NCBI GenBank assembly: GCA_902538525.1
Contig: CACBFA010000003.1
Coordinates: forward strand, 1-57,829
DNA: 57,829 nt
Source of the DNA: an uncultured Pelagibacteraceae bacterium
GTDB taxonomy: Bacteria; Pseudomonadota; Alphaproteobacteria; Pelagibacterales; Pelagibacteraceae
Direction of reading: 5' to 3'
How positions within the stretch are numbered: the first letter of the stretch is position 1; every line of letters begins with the position of its first letter. Below, in pieces: positions 17,433 through 26,605 of the stretch. The notes beneath the pieces were generated by a model. It saw only the letters and a list, made by a program, of their open reading frames with translations, was not told where the DNA came from and did no database searches. A program made the position numbers and the translations under genes.

Positions 17433-18560
17433 ATGTCATTAAAATCAAAAAGTATTTCATCAAAAAGTAGTCTTAATGAAGACGAACGTCTAAAAAAAAT
17501 ATCACCGCTAAGAGTTTTATTGAATAGACCTGAGCTAGGTGCATTAGGTGGCTCGATACTTGTATTTATATTTTTTGGAATAGTTGCAGGCGATACTGGT
17601 ATGTTTAGCGCCTATGGAATGCTTAATTTCCTCGATGTTTCAGCTAATTTAGGAATTATAGCAATAGCAGCAGCGATGTTAATGATTGGCGGTGAATTTG
17701 ATTTGTCAATTGGATCAATGATTGGCTTTGCTGGAATTTGTATTGCAATTCCTGCAATTTATTGGGGTTGGCCTTTATGGATGAGTATAGTTTTTGCTTT
17801 CGCAATGGCAGTATTGGTTGGATACTTTAATGGCATAATGGTTGTCAAAACAGGTTTGCCATCTTTTATTGTAACACTTGCAATGCTTTTTATTTTAAGA
17901 GGTTTGACATTAGCAATAACAAGATTGATTACTGGTAGGACTCAAGTTCCAGGACTAAGAGTATTAATTGAAGATGATCCATTAGCATGGTTATTTGCTA
18001 CAGATACATTTAAATGGCTTTTTACTTGGTTGGGATCATTAAAATTGATTGAACTAAGAACTGATGGAACTCCTCTTGCAACTGGAATACCTCCATCAGT
18101 TATTTGGTTTATTGCATTAACATTGTTTGCAACATGGATATTGATGAAAACAAGATACGGTAATTGGATCTTCGCATCTGGGGGCGATAAAGTTGGAGCA
18201 ACAAATGTGGGTGTGCCAGTTGGAAGGGTAAAAATAAGTCTATTTATCGGTACCGCAGTCGCTTCTACTATTTTTGCATGTATTCAAGTATTAGATGCTG
18301 GTTCTGCAGATACTATGAGGGGTACATTAAAAGAACTAGAAGCTATTGCAGCTGCTGTTGTTGGTGGTTGTCTCTTAACAGGTGGATATGGATCTGCAAT
18401 AGGTGCAGCTTTTGGTGCAATTATATTTGGGACTGTATCTATGGGAATATTTTATACAGATGTTGACACTGATTGGTTTAAAGTTTTTTTAGGAGCAATG
18501 ATGTTGATAGCTGTAGTATTTAATAACTATATAAGAAAGAAAGTGACTGAGAGTAAATAA
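17433..18560 (+). CDS. Sugar/cyclitol ABC transporter permease
   Basis: A 375-residue inner-membrane permease of the BPD_transp_2 family. After a polar N-terminal tail of about 45 residues come around ten hydrophobic segments. Family marks are [55 protein letters not shown] and [20 protein letters not shown]. An insert around residues 175-225 enlarges a loop relative to RbsC, as in FrcC/inositol-type permeases as I recall them. No ribosome binding site is obvious after the terminator. The stop shares one base with the ATPase start (TAATG), so the two are translationally coupled. Confidence 0.87.
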   Translation: MSLKSKSISSKSSLNEDERLKKISPLRVLLNRPELGALGGSILVFIFFGIVAGDTGMFSAYGMLNFLDVSANLGIIAIAAAMLMIGGEFDLSIGSMIGFAGICIAIPAIYWGWPLWMSIVFAFAMAVLVGYFNGIMVVKTGLPSFIVTLAMLFILRGLTLAITRLITGRTQVPGLRVLIEDDPLAWLFATDTFKWLFTWLGSLKLIELRTDGTPLATGIPPSVIWFIALTLFATWILMKTRYGNWIFASGGDKVGATNVGVPVGRVKISLFIGTAVASTIFACIQVLDAGSADTMRGTLKELEAIAAAVVGGCLLTGGYGSAIGAAFGAIIFGTVSMGIFYTDVDTDWFKVFLGAMMLIAVVFNNYIRKKVTESK

Positions 18561-19357
18561 TGTCTGACTATCTCGTTCAATTTAATAATATTAGTAAGTT
18601 TTTTGGGAAGGTAATAGCGCTTAAAGATGTCACTATGAGATTAAAAAAAGGTGAAATCATGTGCTTGCTTGGAGATAATGGAGCTGGAAAGTCGACTTTA
18701 ATTAAAACTTTAGCAGGTGTTCATAAACCAGATGAAGGAGAAATTATATTTGAAGATAATAAAATTGTTTTTGACTCACCCAAAGATGCTTTAGATATTG
18801 GTATAGGAACAGTTTATCAAGATCTAGCTTTAGTCCCTTTAATGAGTGTTACTAGAAATTTTTTTATGGGAAGAGAACCTCAAAAAGGTATTCCTTTCCT
18901 TAAAACTTTTGATGTGGAGAAAGCAAATAAGATAGCAGCAGATAGAATGGGACAGATAGGTATCGATGTTAGAGATCCATCTCAGGCAGTTGGAACTATG
19001 TCTGGTGGTGAAAGACAATGCCTAGCGATATCACGGGCTATATATTTTGGAGCAAAAGTTTTAGTTTTAGATGAACCAACCTCTGCTTTAGGAGTTCATC
19101 AAGCATCAATGGTATTAAAATATATTGTAAAGGCTGCATCTGAGGGATTGGCTGTAATTTTAATTACTCATAATGTACATCATGCTTACCCTGTTGGTAA
19201 TAGTTTCACTGTACTTAACCGAGGCAAAAGTATGGGAACGTTCCAAAAAAAAGATATTTCTAGAGAAAAACTTCTTAGTATGATGGCTGGTGGTGAAGAA
19301 TTAGACAAACTTGAAGTCGAACTTCAAGAAATGGATAGAATTCACAACAAGAATTAG
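18560..19357 (+). CDS. Sugar/cyclitol ABC transporter ATP-binding protein (single NBD)
   Basis: A 265-residue ABC ATPase with Walker [10 protein letters not shown] (about residue 38), signature [14 protein letters not shown], Walker [12 protein letters not shown] and switch His in LITHNVHHA. Like the other ATPase in this island it has one nucleotide-binding domain, not the fused pair of RbsA/XylG, and ends with an acidic tail. It completes the binding protein-permease-ATPase order. The last base of the permease stop is the first base of its start. Confidence 0.88.
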   Translation: MSDYLVQFNNISKFFGKVIALKDVTMRLKKGEIMCLLGDNGAGKSTLIKTLAGVHKPDEGEIIFEDNKIVFDSPKDALDIGIGTVYQDLALVPLMSVTRNFFMGREPQKGIPFLKTFDVEKANKIAADRMGQIGIDVRDPSQAVGTMSGGERQCLAISRAIYFGAKVLVLDEPTSALGVHQASMVLKYIVKAASEGLAVILITHNVHHAYPVGNSFTVLNRGKSMGTFQKKDISREKLLSMMAGGEELDKLEVELQEMDRIHNKN

Positions 19358-19380
19358 ATATTACGCCATATATCTTTACC

Positions 19381-20241
19381 ATGACAAAATCATTTCCTTT
19401 GCTCTTTATATTATTATGGTCTTCGGCATTCATATCTGGGAAAGAAATTGTTCAAAACGCTTCTCCATTTGCAGCTTTAGCATTTAGATTTGGGATTGTA
19501 ACAATTGGTTTTCTAGTATTTGCTTATTTCAGTAATGATAAAATTTTTGGAAAATTAAAAAATATTATTGAAAGTCTTTCAACAGGTATCTTATTTCATG
19601 GGATTTATTTAGGTGGATGTTGGTATGCATTTTCAATTGGAATGCCAGCTGCAATTGTAGCTTTAATAGTTACACTTCAACCAATTTTAACAAATATTTT
19701 ATCTGGTCCAATTTTTGGAGAAAAAATATCTTGGAAACAGTGGGTAGGTATCAGTTTAGGTTTCATTGGTTCTGTCACTGTCTTAGGTATTGATTTTGGA
19801 AAAGAAATTCCTCCTTTAGGATTGTTAGCTACTGTATTAGCTTTATTTGCAATAACGGCTGGAACATTGTGGCAAAAAAAATTGAGTGGAAATTTAGCTT
19901 TGTCAGTCAACAATGCGTATCAAGCAGTTGGTGGTTGCCTTTTTAATCTATTATTAATGTTTATATTTGAAAATGCTTACATAAATTTTACAACTAGTTT
20001 TATATTAGGTATGTCTCATCAAATTATATTAGTTTCATTTGGAGCTTTTACTATTCTTATGTTTTTAATAAAAAGGGGTACTGTGGGCAAAACTACTACT
20101 TTATTTTTTTTAGTACCTCCTACTTCAGCAGTGATGGCATGGATATTTTTAAATGAACAATTAACATTTACTGACATAATAGGTTTTTTAATAACAACAG
20201 TTGGAGTATTTATAGCTACAAGGGATAAAAAAAATGGATAA
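19381..20241 (+). CDS. EamA/DMT-family transporter
   Basis: A 286-residue membrane protein with about ten hydrophobic helices in two repeated EamA halves (roughly 5-135 and 145-285). LLWSSAFISGKEIVQNASPFAALAFRF is the usual opening of the drug/metabolite transporter family. Members usually export amino acids or other small metabolites. It overlaps the homocysteine methyltransferase gene by eight bases, so the two are probably co-transcribed. A link to methionine or sulfur compounds is only suggested by that pairing. Confidence 0.8.
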   Translation: MTKSFPLLFILLWSSAFISGKEIVQNASPFAALAFRFGIVTIGFLVFAYFSNDKIFGKLKNIIESLSTGILFHGIYLGGCWYAFSIGMPAAIVALIVTLQPILTNILSGPIFGEKISWKQWVGISLGFIGSVTVLGIDFGKEIPPLGLLATVLALFAITAGTLWQKKLSGNLALSVNNAYQAVGGCLFNLLLMFIFENAYINFTTSFILGMSHQIILVSFGAFTILMFLIKRGTVGKTTTLFFLVPPTSAVMAWIFLNEQLTFTDIIGFLITTVGVFIATRDKKNG

Positions 20242-21151
20242 CAATTTTTTTAAAAAAATAAGAATATTAGACGGTGGCATGGGTCAATTATTACTTGAAA
20301 AAGGAATGGTATCTATGGGGACCTTATGGTCTGCAAGCGCTTTATTAGATGAAAAATATCATCAATTGTTAGTTGATACTCATTTATCATACATCAATGC
20401 AGGCTCAGATGTTATTGTTACAAACACTTTTAGTTGTAGAAAATTTAGATTAATAGAAAATAATGTTGGTAATCAATTCAAAAAATTAAACGAAATTGCA
20501 TGTAAACTTGCAATCAAAGCTAAAGATTTATCAAAGAAAAATGTATTAGTAGCTGGATCAATTCCTAGCCAAAGAGACACTTATATGACTGATAATCGCG
20601 ATATCAAATTAATTGAGGAAGATATGTTTGAACAAGCTGATATTTTAAGTGAATTTACTGATTTTTTATACTTAGATGTTATTAGCAGCACTAATGAAGT
20701 TAAAGCCGCTCTTAATATATCTAAAAAATTAAACAAAAAAGTTTTAATTGGAATACATTTAAAAAAAAATGGTGACCTACCCTCAGAAGAAAAAATTGAG
20801 CAATTAATTGAAATTATTAAACATGAAAATATACTTGGTGTAGTTTGTGCGTGTGTTTCTCCAGAAATATCATTATCTGTGTTAGATAAATTTTTAAATT
20901 GTAAAGTTCCATTTGGATTTAAAATAAATTTGTGGGGAGTTGATGAACCAGGCCCCATACAGACATTTAATACAGCAAAACCTGATGAAATTGGAGTAAA
21001 TCCTAATCAATCTTTAGGAAAAAGAGATAATTTTGATGCAAATGAATTTTATAATCTATCAAAAAAATTCATAGAAGGTGGGGCAACAATCTTAGGTGGA
21101 TGTTGTGAGACAAAACCTGAGCATATTAGCTCTATATCTTCATTTAAATAA
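20234..21151 (+). CDS. Homocysteine S-methyltransferase family protein
   Basis: A 305-residue zinc-dependent methyltransferase of the MmuM/BHMT family, making methionine from homocysteine and a small methyl donor such as S-methylmethionine or a betaine. The opening RILDGGMGQLLLEKG and SDVIVTNTFSCRKF are typical. Zinc-binding cysteines are likely in GVVCACVSPE and in GGCCETKPEHI near the C-terminus. It overlaps the upstream EamA gene and meets another EamA gene tail to tail by eight bases. Donor specificity cannot be read from sequence; dimethylsulfonio compounds would suit a marine organism. Confidence 0.8.
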   Translation: MDNNFFKKIRILDGGMGQLLLEKGMVSMGTLWSASALLDEKYHQLLVDTHLSYINAGSDVIVTNTFSCRKFRLIENNVGNQFKKLNEIACKLAIKAKDLSKKNVLVAGSIPSQRDTYMTDNRDIKLIEEDMFEQADILSEFTDFLYLDVISSTNEVKAALNISKKLNKKVLIGIHLKKNGDLPSEEKIEQLIEIIKHENILGVVCACVSPEISLSVLDKFLNCKVPFGFKINLWGVDEPGPIQTFNTAKPDEIGVNPNQSLGKRDNFDANEFYNLSKKFIEGGATILGGCCETKPEHISSISSFK

Positions 21152-22031
21152 TAATTTTTGTATCTGCTTTTCTAACAAAATAAATTCCTACAACTACAGC
21201 CAATAAAGATATTAATACCTTATAAGTTATTAATTCACTTAAAAATATATAGCCTAAAATAATACCAAAGATTGGAATTAAGTACGAGACCTGAGATTGA
21301 AAAATTAAACCATTCTTTTTCAAAATTTTAAACCTTAAAAGCCATGCAACTCCTGTTGGTACTATACCAAGATAAATTACTGACATTGTTGAATTTAATG
21401 ATGGAGTATTTTCCCATGGAGTTTCTAACAAACACATCAAAGGAAATAAAATCAGAGTTGCCCAAATTAATATTGATCCAGTAACGTTTTCATTTTTTTT
21501 CTTGCTAATTTTAAGTGTTAAAACTCCACCTATTACATAACATGTTGATCCTAATAAAATTAGTACTGCTGAAAGAAAATTATTTTCATCTATTAAAATA
21601 TTATCAGAAAATAAATAAACAATTCCTGCAAATCCAATTAATATCCCAACAGTTTTTGCAAAATTAAATTTTTCATTTTTTGTATAAAAGTGACCTAATA
21701 TGGTAGAACTCAAAGGAGTAGTAGACATTAAAATTGCTGCCAAATTACTTTGCACAGACTTTACCCCGTAAGCAATTAAAAAGAATGGTATAACTAAATT
21801 GATTAGTCCTATTAACATGAACCAATGCCAATCTTTTGAAAATGCTTCAATTACTATTTTTTTATAAAAACATAAAATTAATACTGGTATAGATCCAAAA
21901 AATACCCTCAAAAAAGCAATTGTCATTGGACCGAAAGATTCTGTTGCAATTTTTATATTAAAAAAAGCAGATGCCCAAATTATTGATAGTGATGTTAATA
22001 AAATATAATCTGTTAAATTAGCTTGTTTCAT
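21144..22031 (-). CDS. EamA/DMT-family transporter
   Basis: A 295-residue membrane protein with two EamA repeats and about ten hydrophobic helices. ILLTSLSIIWASAFFNIKIA at the start and PTGVAWLLRFKILKKNG in the second half are typical. It overlaps the YbaK-family gene by four bases and forms an operon with it on the minus strand. The convergent methyltransferase gene overlaps its 3' end. Export of an amino acid or metabolite is likely; the substrate is unknown. Confidence 0.8.
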   Translation of the reverse strand: MKQANLTDYILLTSLSIIWASAFFNIKIATESFGPMTIAFLRVFFGSIPVLILCFYKKIVIEAFSKDWHWFMLIGLINLVIPFFLIAYGVKSVQSNLAAILMSTTPLSSTILGHFYTKNEKFNFAKTVGILIGFAGIVYLFSDNILIDENNFLSAVLILLGSTCYVIGGVLTLKISKKKNENVTGSILIWATLILFPLMCLLETPWENTPSLNSTMSVIYLGIVPTGVAWLLRFKILKKNGLIFQSQVSYLIPIFGIILGYIFLSELITYKVLISLLAVVVGIYFVRKADTKIII

Positions 22032-22513
22032 TCTGTAATATCTTTCACATCACCTTTTGTAATTTGAATTAATTTTTCATAATTGATCTTAAAAATTACA
22101 TTAGGATGACCAGCTGCAGCAAATATATCTTTAAATCTGCTTAAAGAATTATCTATAAATATTTGAATTTTATTTATATGGCCTACAGGAGATACACCTC
22201 CAATTGTATATCCTGTTTGAGACTTTACCTCGTCAGCTGAAGCCATTCTTACATTTTTTTTTTCAGAAATTTTTTTTAGTTTATTTAACGAACATCTTTT
22301 GTCACCAGAAACTAAACAAAGTAAAAAATCATTTTCTATCTTAATAAGTAGACTTTTAACAATTGCTCCTACTTCGCAATTTAATGAATTTGCTGCATCC
22401 AAAGCTGTTTTTGCTGAATTTTTTAATTCTACAACTGATAAATTTTCATCAAATTCTTTAAGACACATCTCTGCTCTTTTAACTGGTTCTTTATTCAATA
22501 AAGTCATATTCAA
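22028..22513 (-). CDS. YbaK/EbsC-family aminoacyl-tRNA deacylase
   Basis: A 161-residue YbaK/prolyl-tRNA editing-domain protein that should hydrolyse mischarged tRNA, for instance Cys-tRNA(Pro) or Ala-tRNA(Pro). VGAIVKSLLIKIENDFLLCLVSGDKR holds the conserved Lys region (about residues 44-70), and QTGYTIGGVSPVGH and FAAAGHPNVIFKI are the other family blocks. Length is normal for a free-standing editing factor. It is the first gene of a two-gene minus-strand unit with the EamA transporter, divergent from glnA. Confidence 0.82.
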   Translation of the reverse strand: MNMTLLNKEPVKRAEMCLKEFDENLSVVELKNSAKTALDAANSLNCEVGAIVKSLLIKIENDFLLCLVSGDKRCSLNKLKKISEKKNVRMASADEVKSQTGYTIGGVSPVGHINKIQIFIDNSLSRFKDIFAAAGHPNVIFKINYEKLIQITKGDVKDITE

Positions 22514-22565
22514 CTTATGATTGATAAAAAAGCGCTGAAATTATTGGCATAATTATATGTTTAAA

Positions 22566-22594
22566 TTGCATAGGTGATATCCTCATTATATGTA
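22566..22594 (+). promoter_or_regulatory. Candidate sigma-70 promoter of glnA
   Basis: TTGCAT (22566-22571) and TATGTA (22589-22594) are separated by 17 bases, in the 139-base gap upstream of glnA. The gene also has a strong ribosome binding site, AGGAG, at 22642-22646. I see no NtrC-type TGCAC-N5-GTGCA site and no recognisable riboswitch in the leader. Confidence 0.45.
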
Positions 22595-22652
22595 TTCTTT
22601 ATTATAACAATATTGGTAATTAACCCAGATATTTAATTCTACAGGAGATTAT

Positions 22653-24059
22653 ATGAGCGCAAGCAAAGTTCTAAAAATGATGAAAGACAAGCAAATTGAG
22701 TTTGTCGATTTAAGATTTACAGACCCAAGAGGTAAGTTACAACACTTAACTATGGATGCATCGGTAGTCGATGGGGACATGTTAACCGATGGTGTATTTT
22801 TTGATGGATCATCTATTGCTGGATGGAAAGCGATAAATGAATCTGACATGATATTAAAACCAGACTTAAACAGACAAATCGTTGATCCATTTACATCTCA
22901 TAATACTCTTGTTTTATTTTGTGACATATTAGATGCAATTAAAAGAAATCCATATGAAAGAGATCCAAGAGGGATAGCGAAGAAAGCTGAAGCTTATTTA
23001 AAGAATACTGGTATAGGTGATAAAGCTTACTTTGGTCCAGAGCCAGAATTTTTTGTTTTTGATGATGTAAAAATAAAAAACGATATGAACGAAACAAGTT
23101 TTTCGATAGATAGTACAGAAGGACCATATAATTCTGGAAAAAGTTATGAAAATGGAAATATGGGTCATAGACCCGGAGTTAAGGGAGGATATTTTCCAGT
23201 ACCTCCAGTAGATAGTGCTCAGGATATAAGAGGTGAATACCTAAAAGGTTTAAGAGACGTAGGTATCACAGTTGAAAAACATCACCATGAAGTTGCTCCA
23301 AGTCAGCACGAACTTGGAATGCTTTTTGGTACGTTAGTTGATCAAGCTGATAATGTTCAATTATACAAATATGTAGTTCAAATGGTTTCACATTCATTTG
23401 GTAAAACTGCTACGTTTATGCCTAAACCTGTAAAAGGTGATAATGGATCAGGAATGCACGTTCACCAATCAGTTTGGAAAGGAAAAACTCCAGTTTTTTC
23501 TGGAAATAAATATTCAGGTTTGTCACAAACTGCGCTTTATTATATTGGTGGAATACTTAAACATGCTAAGGCGATTAATGCGTTTTCAAATGCTACAACA
23601 AATAGTTATAAAAGATTAATTCCAGGTTTTGAAGCTCCAGTATTGCTTGCTTATTCTGCAAGAAACAGGTCAGCATCTTGTCGAATTCCGATAACGCTAA
23701 GCAAAAAAGGAGCAAGATGTGAAATTAGATTCCCAGATGCATCTGGAAATCCATATTTAACATTTGCATCTATGTTAATGGCGGGAATTGACGGTATCAA
23801 AAATAAAATTGATCCAGGCAAATCCTTTGATAAAGATCTTTACGCTTTATCAGAGAAGGAAGTTAAAAAAGTTCCAACTGTTTGCGGATCATTAAGAGAA
23901 GCAATGGAAAGTTTAGATAAAGATAGAAAGTTTTTAACTCAAGGTGGAGTATTTACTGACGATCAAATTGATGCTTATATTGCTCTTAAATTTGAGGAGA
24001 TACACAACTTTGAACATACACCTCATCCTATTGAGTTTGATATGTACTATAGTTGTTAA
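22653..24059 (+). CDS. glnA: Glutamine synthetase type I
   Basis: A 468-residue type I glutamine synthetase that makes glutamine from glutamate, ammonium and ATP, the main ammonium-assimilation enzyme. FTDPRGKLQH, DGSSIAGWK, GPEPEFFVFD, NGSGMHVHQSVWKG and NRSASCRIP are the metal- and substrate-binding blocks. Tyr397 in KDLYALSE matches the adenylylation site of the enterobacterial enzyme, so control by a GlnE-type enzyme is possible. A 139-base leader with a promoter candidate and a good ribosome binding site precede it. glnB, which often sits directly upstream of glnA in alphaproteobacteria, is absent here. Confidence 0.96.
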   Translation: MSASKVLKMMKDKQIEFVDLRFTDPRGKLQHLTMDASVVDGDMLTDGVFFDGSSIAGWKAINESDMILKPDLNRQIVDPFTSHNTLVLFCDILDAIKRNPYERDPRGIAKKAEAYLKNTGIGDKAYFGPEPEFFVFDDVKIKNDMNETSFSIDSTEGPYNSGKSYENGNMGHRPGVKGGYFPVPPVDSAQDIRGEYLKGLRDVGITVEKHHHEVAPSQHELGMLFGTLVDQADNVQLYKYVVQMVSHSFGKTATFMPKPVKGDNGSGMHVHQSVWKGKTPVFSGNKYSGLSQTALYYIGGILKHAKAINAFSNATTNSYKRLIPGFEAPVLLAYSARNRSASCRIPITLSKKGARCEIRFPDASGNPYLTFASMLMAGIDGIKNKIDPGKSFDKDLYALSEKEVKKVPTVCGSLREAMESLDKDRKFLTQGGVFTDDQIDAYIALKFEEIHNFEHTPHPIEFDMYYSC

Positions 24060-24093
24060 ATAGCTTTTTTATTTTTTAGCTATTTTATTTTTT
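24058..24093 (+). terminator. Weak candidate terminator of glnA
   Basis: AAATAGCT (24058-24065) can pair with AGCTATTT (24078-24085), followed by a T-rich tail to 24093. The stem is A/T-rich and the loop is 12 bases, so stability is low. It also overlaps the end of the small minus-strand ORF. Confidence 0.4.
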
Positions 24094-24233
24094 CCTAAAC
24101 CTTTTTTAACCACGTAGTTGAGGGTGCCATGTGCGCCCGCTTCTACTGGTTTAATTAAACTTCTGAATAAAGATTTTCTTTTTTGAGTTTTAACTTCAGA
24201 GTTAATTAGGTTTTTATGCTCAAAAGTGTTCAT
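24069..24233 (-). CDS. Small basic protein of unknown function
   Basis: A 54-residue, lysine- and arginine-rich frame starting MNTFEHKNL and ending KKGLGKNKIAKK. The middle LIKPVEAGAHGTLNYVVKKG looks like real protein rather than random A/T translation. I prefer the ATG at 24233; the ATG at 24269 would add 12 residues. No Shine-Dalgarno or family match is visible. It fills the gap between glnA and the suf operon and lies downstream of sufA on the same strand, so it might be co-transcribed. It may be a short nucleic-acid- or ribosome-associated protein, but that is a guess from charge alone. Confidence 0.4.
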   Translation of the reverse strand: MNTFEHKNLINSEVKTQKRKSLFRSLIKPVEAGAHGTLNYVVKKGLGKNKIAKK

Positions 24234-24292
24234 ATCAATGATTCTATCATAGATATGCAATAAACGCAATGCTGATATGCGTATATTAAATA

Positions 24293-24628
24293 CTATATTT
24301 TAAAGGACTCCCCACATCCACATCTCTCGGTTTCATTCGGGTTATTAAATACAAATTGTGAAGAAAATTTCTCTTTTTTAAAATCCATTTCTGTTCCAAG
24401 TAAATACATTACTGCTGCAGAATCTATAAATACTTTTACACCTTTATCTTCTATTACTTCGTCATTCGGGTTTGCTTCTTTTGTATACTCCATAACATAG
24501 GACATCCCTGCGCAACCACCCGACTTAACACCAACTCTAACTCCTAAAGAACCTTTTTCAGCATTAGACATGATTTCTTTTATTCTTTGAGCTGCGTTAT
24601 CGCTTAATGTTATAATTTGTTTTGTCAT
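24293..24628 (-). CDS. sufA: Fe-S cluster carrier/insertion protein, SufA/IscA/ErpA type
   Basis: A 111-residue HesB/IscA-family protein that carries Fe-S clusters to target enzymes. The three conserved cysteines are Cys39 in VKSGGCAGMSY and Cys103 and Cys105 in ERCGCGESF. It is the last gene of the suf operon and overlaps the SufT-like gene by four bases. ErpA is nearly indistinguishable by sequence; the operon position favours SufA. Confidence 0.9.
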   Translation of the reverse strand: MTKQIITLSDNAAQRIKEIMSNAEKGSLGVRVGVKSGGCAGMSYVMEYTKEANPNDEVIEDKGVKVFIDSAAVMYLLGTEMDFKKEKFSSQFVFNNPNETERCGCGESFKI

Positions 24629-24927
24629 AAATTTAATTCAAGTTTTGCAGCTTCAGACATCATTGATTTGTCCCATGGTGGTTCCCAGACTAAATCAAGA
24701 TCTACTTTTGAAACTTCTTTAATTTCTAATATACTGTCTTTAACTTCTTTAGGCAAACTTTCAGCTACTGGACAATTTGGTGTGGTTAAAGTCATTTTAA
24801 CCTTAACTTCAGAATTATTAACAATAATATCGTATATCAATCCTAATTCATATATATTAACAGGTATCTCTGGATCATAAATTTTTTTTATTTCAGCAAT
24901 TACTTTTTCTTTAAGATCCATTTTCAT
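24625..24927 (-). CDS. sufT: SufT-like DUF59/MIP18 Fe-S maturation protein
   Basis: A 100-residue DUF59 (MIP18/PaaD-like) protein that helps mature Fe-S proteins. KVIAEIKKIYDPEIPVNIYELGLIYDI is the conserved N-terminal block, and TLTTPNCPVAESLP contains the conserved Cys-Pro. It has only the DUF59 domain, without the longer N-terminal extension seen in some SufT proteins. It overlaps sufA and sufU by four bases each, a strongly coupled arrangement. Confidence 0.88.
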   Translation of the reverse strand: MKMDLKEKVIAEIKKIYDPEIPVNIYELGLIYDIIVNNSEVKVKMTLTTPNCPVAESLPKEVKDSILEIKEVSKVDLDLVWEPPWDKSMMSEAAKLELNL

Positions 24928-25388
24928 TCCTCTGTTTTTACAATTTGATCTGAATTATCTAATGCTGATGTAAGAGTATGCCAAGATAAAGTTGCACACT
25001 TTACTCTCATAGGATATTGTTTAACGCCTGATAAACTCATTAATTTAGTTTTTTCGTCATCTTTTAAAATATTAGTTTCTAAAGAATCTTTTTCTTTTAT
25101 CATTCCTAGAAAATCATTTACAATTTCTTTTACTTCTTTTTCTTCTTTGCCTCTAACCATATCAGTCATAATTGATGCCGATGCCATTGAAATAGCGCAG
25201 CCATGACCTTCAAATGCAATATCTTCAACTTTTTTATTTTCATTTAATCTGAGATAAACATGAACGTTATCACCACATAAAGGATTATTTCCCTTTGCAT
25301 CTTTATTATAATTGTCAAACTTTCCTAAATTCCTTGGATTTTTTCCATGGTCTAGTATTATCTCTTGATATAAATCTTTTAAGTCCAT
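24924..25388 (-). CDS. sufU: Fe-S cluster scaffold / sulfur acceptor SufU
   Basis: A 154-residue SufU/IscU-type protein that accepts sulfur from SufS and serves as scaffold or sulfur shuttle. Cys38 and Asp40 in NPLCGDN, Cys64 in GHGCAIS and Cys131 in MRVKCATL are the conserved zinc/sulfur ligands. The insert between residues 75 and 120 fits SufU rather than IscU. No sufE is present in the operon, so SufU is the likely partner of SufS. It shares one base with the sufS stop. Confidence 0.9.
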   Translation of the reverse strand: MDLKDLYQEIILDHGKNPRNLGKFDNYNKDAKGNNPLCGDNVHVYLRLNENKKVEDIAFEGHGCAISMASASIMTDMVRGKEEKEVKEIVNDFLGMIKEKDSLETNILKDDEKTKLMSLSGVKQYPMRVKCATLSWHTLTSALDNSDQIVKTEE

Positions 25389-26605
25389 TATAAGTTAAAA
25401 ATTTTTTTACATTTATTTATTGCTTCATCAAGCTTATCAATATCATCTTTCGTATTATAAACTCCAAATGAAGCCCTTGCAGTTGCTGGTAAATTTAATT
25501 TATCATGTAATATTTGACAGCAATGATGTCCTGCTCTAATAGCTACTCCATCCTCATCAAGAATGGTTGCAATATCATGAGGATGAACACCTTCAATAGT
25601 AAATGATATAACCCCACCCTTTTCTTTTGGATTTCCTATAATATTAACTGAATTATTTTTTCTTAACTTTTCTAGTCCGTAATCTAATAATTCTTTTTCA
25701 TGTTTTTCGATATTTTGAATACCAATTTTTTCCATAAATTTTATGGATTCATTAAAAGCTATAACTTGAGCTGTAGCCATTGTGCCAGCCTCGTATTTAT
25801 TAGGTAATTCACCATAAGTAATACCTTCTTTTTTAACCTCATTTATCATTCCTCCTCCACCTTGATATGGGGGTAAATCTTCAAGCCATTTTTTTTTAGC
25901 ATATAGAATGCCTATTCCAGTTGGTCCGTACATTTTATGTCCAGATATTGCATAGAAATCACAATCAATATCCTGCATATCTAATTTTAAGTGTGGAGCT
26001 CCTTGGCAACCATCAATCAGAACAGGTATATTTTTTGAATGTGCTAATTGCACAATTTCTTTGATTGGTAATATTGCGCCTGTTACATTCGATAAATGAC
26101 TTACGCTGATAATTTTTGTTTTGTTTGTAATTTTTTTTTCTATAGCTTCTAATGTAACTTCACCATCATCATTAATTTCAGCAAATTCTATTTTAATATT
26201 TTTTGCTTTTCTAAGAAAATGCCAAGGAACATAATTTGAATGATGTTCGAGTTCGGTCAATAATACCTCATCACCTTCGGACAAATACTTTTGACCAAAA
26301 GTATTCGCAACTAAATTAATTGCTTCTGTAGCACCTTTAGTAAATACGATTTCATCTTTATCTTTAGCATTAATATATTTTTGAACTGAAACTCTTGTTT
26401 GTTCATATAAATTAGTAGCAGCAACTGCCAAATAGTGAACACTTCTACCTACATTAGAAAACTCTTTTGTATAAAAATCATAAATTCTATCTACAACAAC
26501 TCTTGGTTTTTGAGATGAATTAGCGCTATCTAAATATACTAAATCATTATTTTGAATTTTATCGTCAAAAATTGGAAATTCTCTTTTTATATCATCTATA
26601 TTCAT
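25388..26605 (-). CDS. sufS: Cysteine desulfurase SufS
   Basis: A 405-residue PLP enzyme that removes sulfur from cysteine for Fe-S cluster building. The PLP lysine is in AISGHKMYGPTG and the persulfide cysteine is in IRAGHHCCQ (Cys362, followed by another Cys at 363). FPIFDDK near the start and LDSANSSQKP fit the type II (SufS/CsdA) group. It shares single bases with both neighbours in the tightly packed operon. Confidence 0.94.
   Translation of the reverse strand: MNIDDIKREFPIFDDKIQNNDLVYLDSANSSQKPRVVVDRIYDFYTKEFSNVGRSVHYLAVAATNLYEQTRVSVQKYINAKDKDEIVFTKGATEAINLVANTFGQKYLSEGDEVLLTELEHHSNYVPWHFLRKAKNIKIEFAEINDDGEVTLEAIEKKITNKTKIISVSHLSNVTGAILPIKEIVQLAHSKNIPVLIDGCQGAPHLKLDMQDIDCDFYAISGHKMYGPTGIGILYAKKKWLEDLPPYQGGGGMINEVKKEGITYGELPNKYEAGTMATAQVIAFNESIKFMEKIGIQNIEKHEKELLDYGLEKLRKNNSVNIIGNPKEKGGVISFTIEGVHPHDIATILDEDGVAIRAGHHCCQILHDKLNLPATARASFGVYNTKDDIDKLDEAINKCKKIFNL

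Noticed and set aside
20581..20958. A 125-residue minus-strand open frame
   Set aside because: It is antisense to the homocysteine methyltransferase gene, has no family features and no ribosome binding site.
22514..22652. A glutamine riboswitch or glnA-type RNA in the glnA leader
   Set aside because: I could not find the conserved stems or bulges by eye. Only a promoter candidate and a ribosome binding site are supportable.
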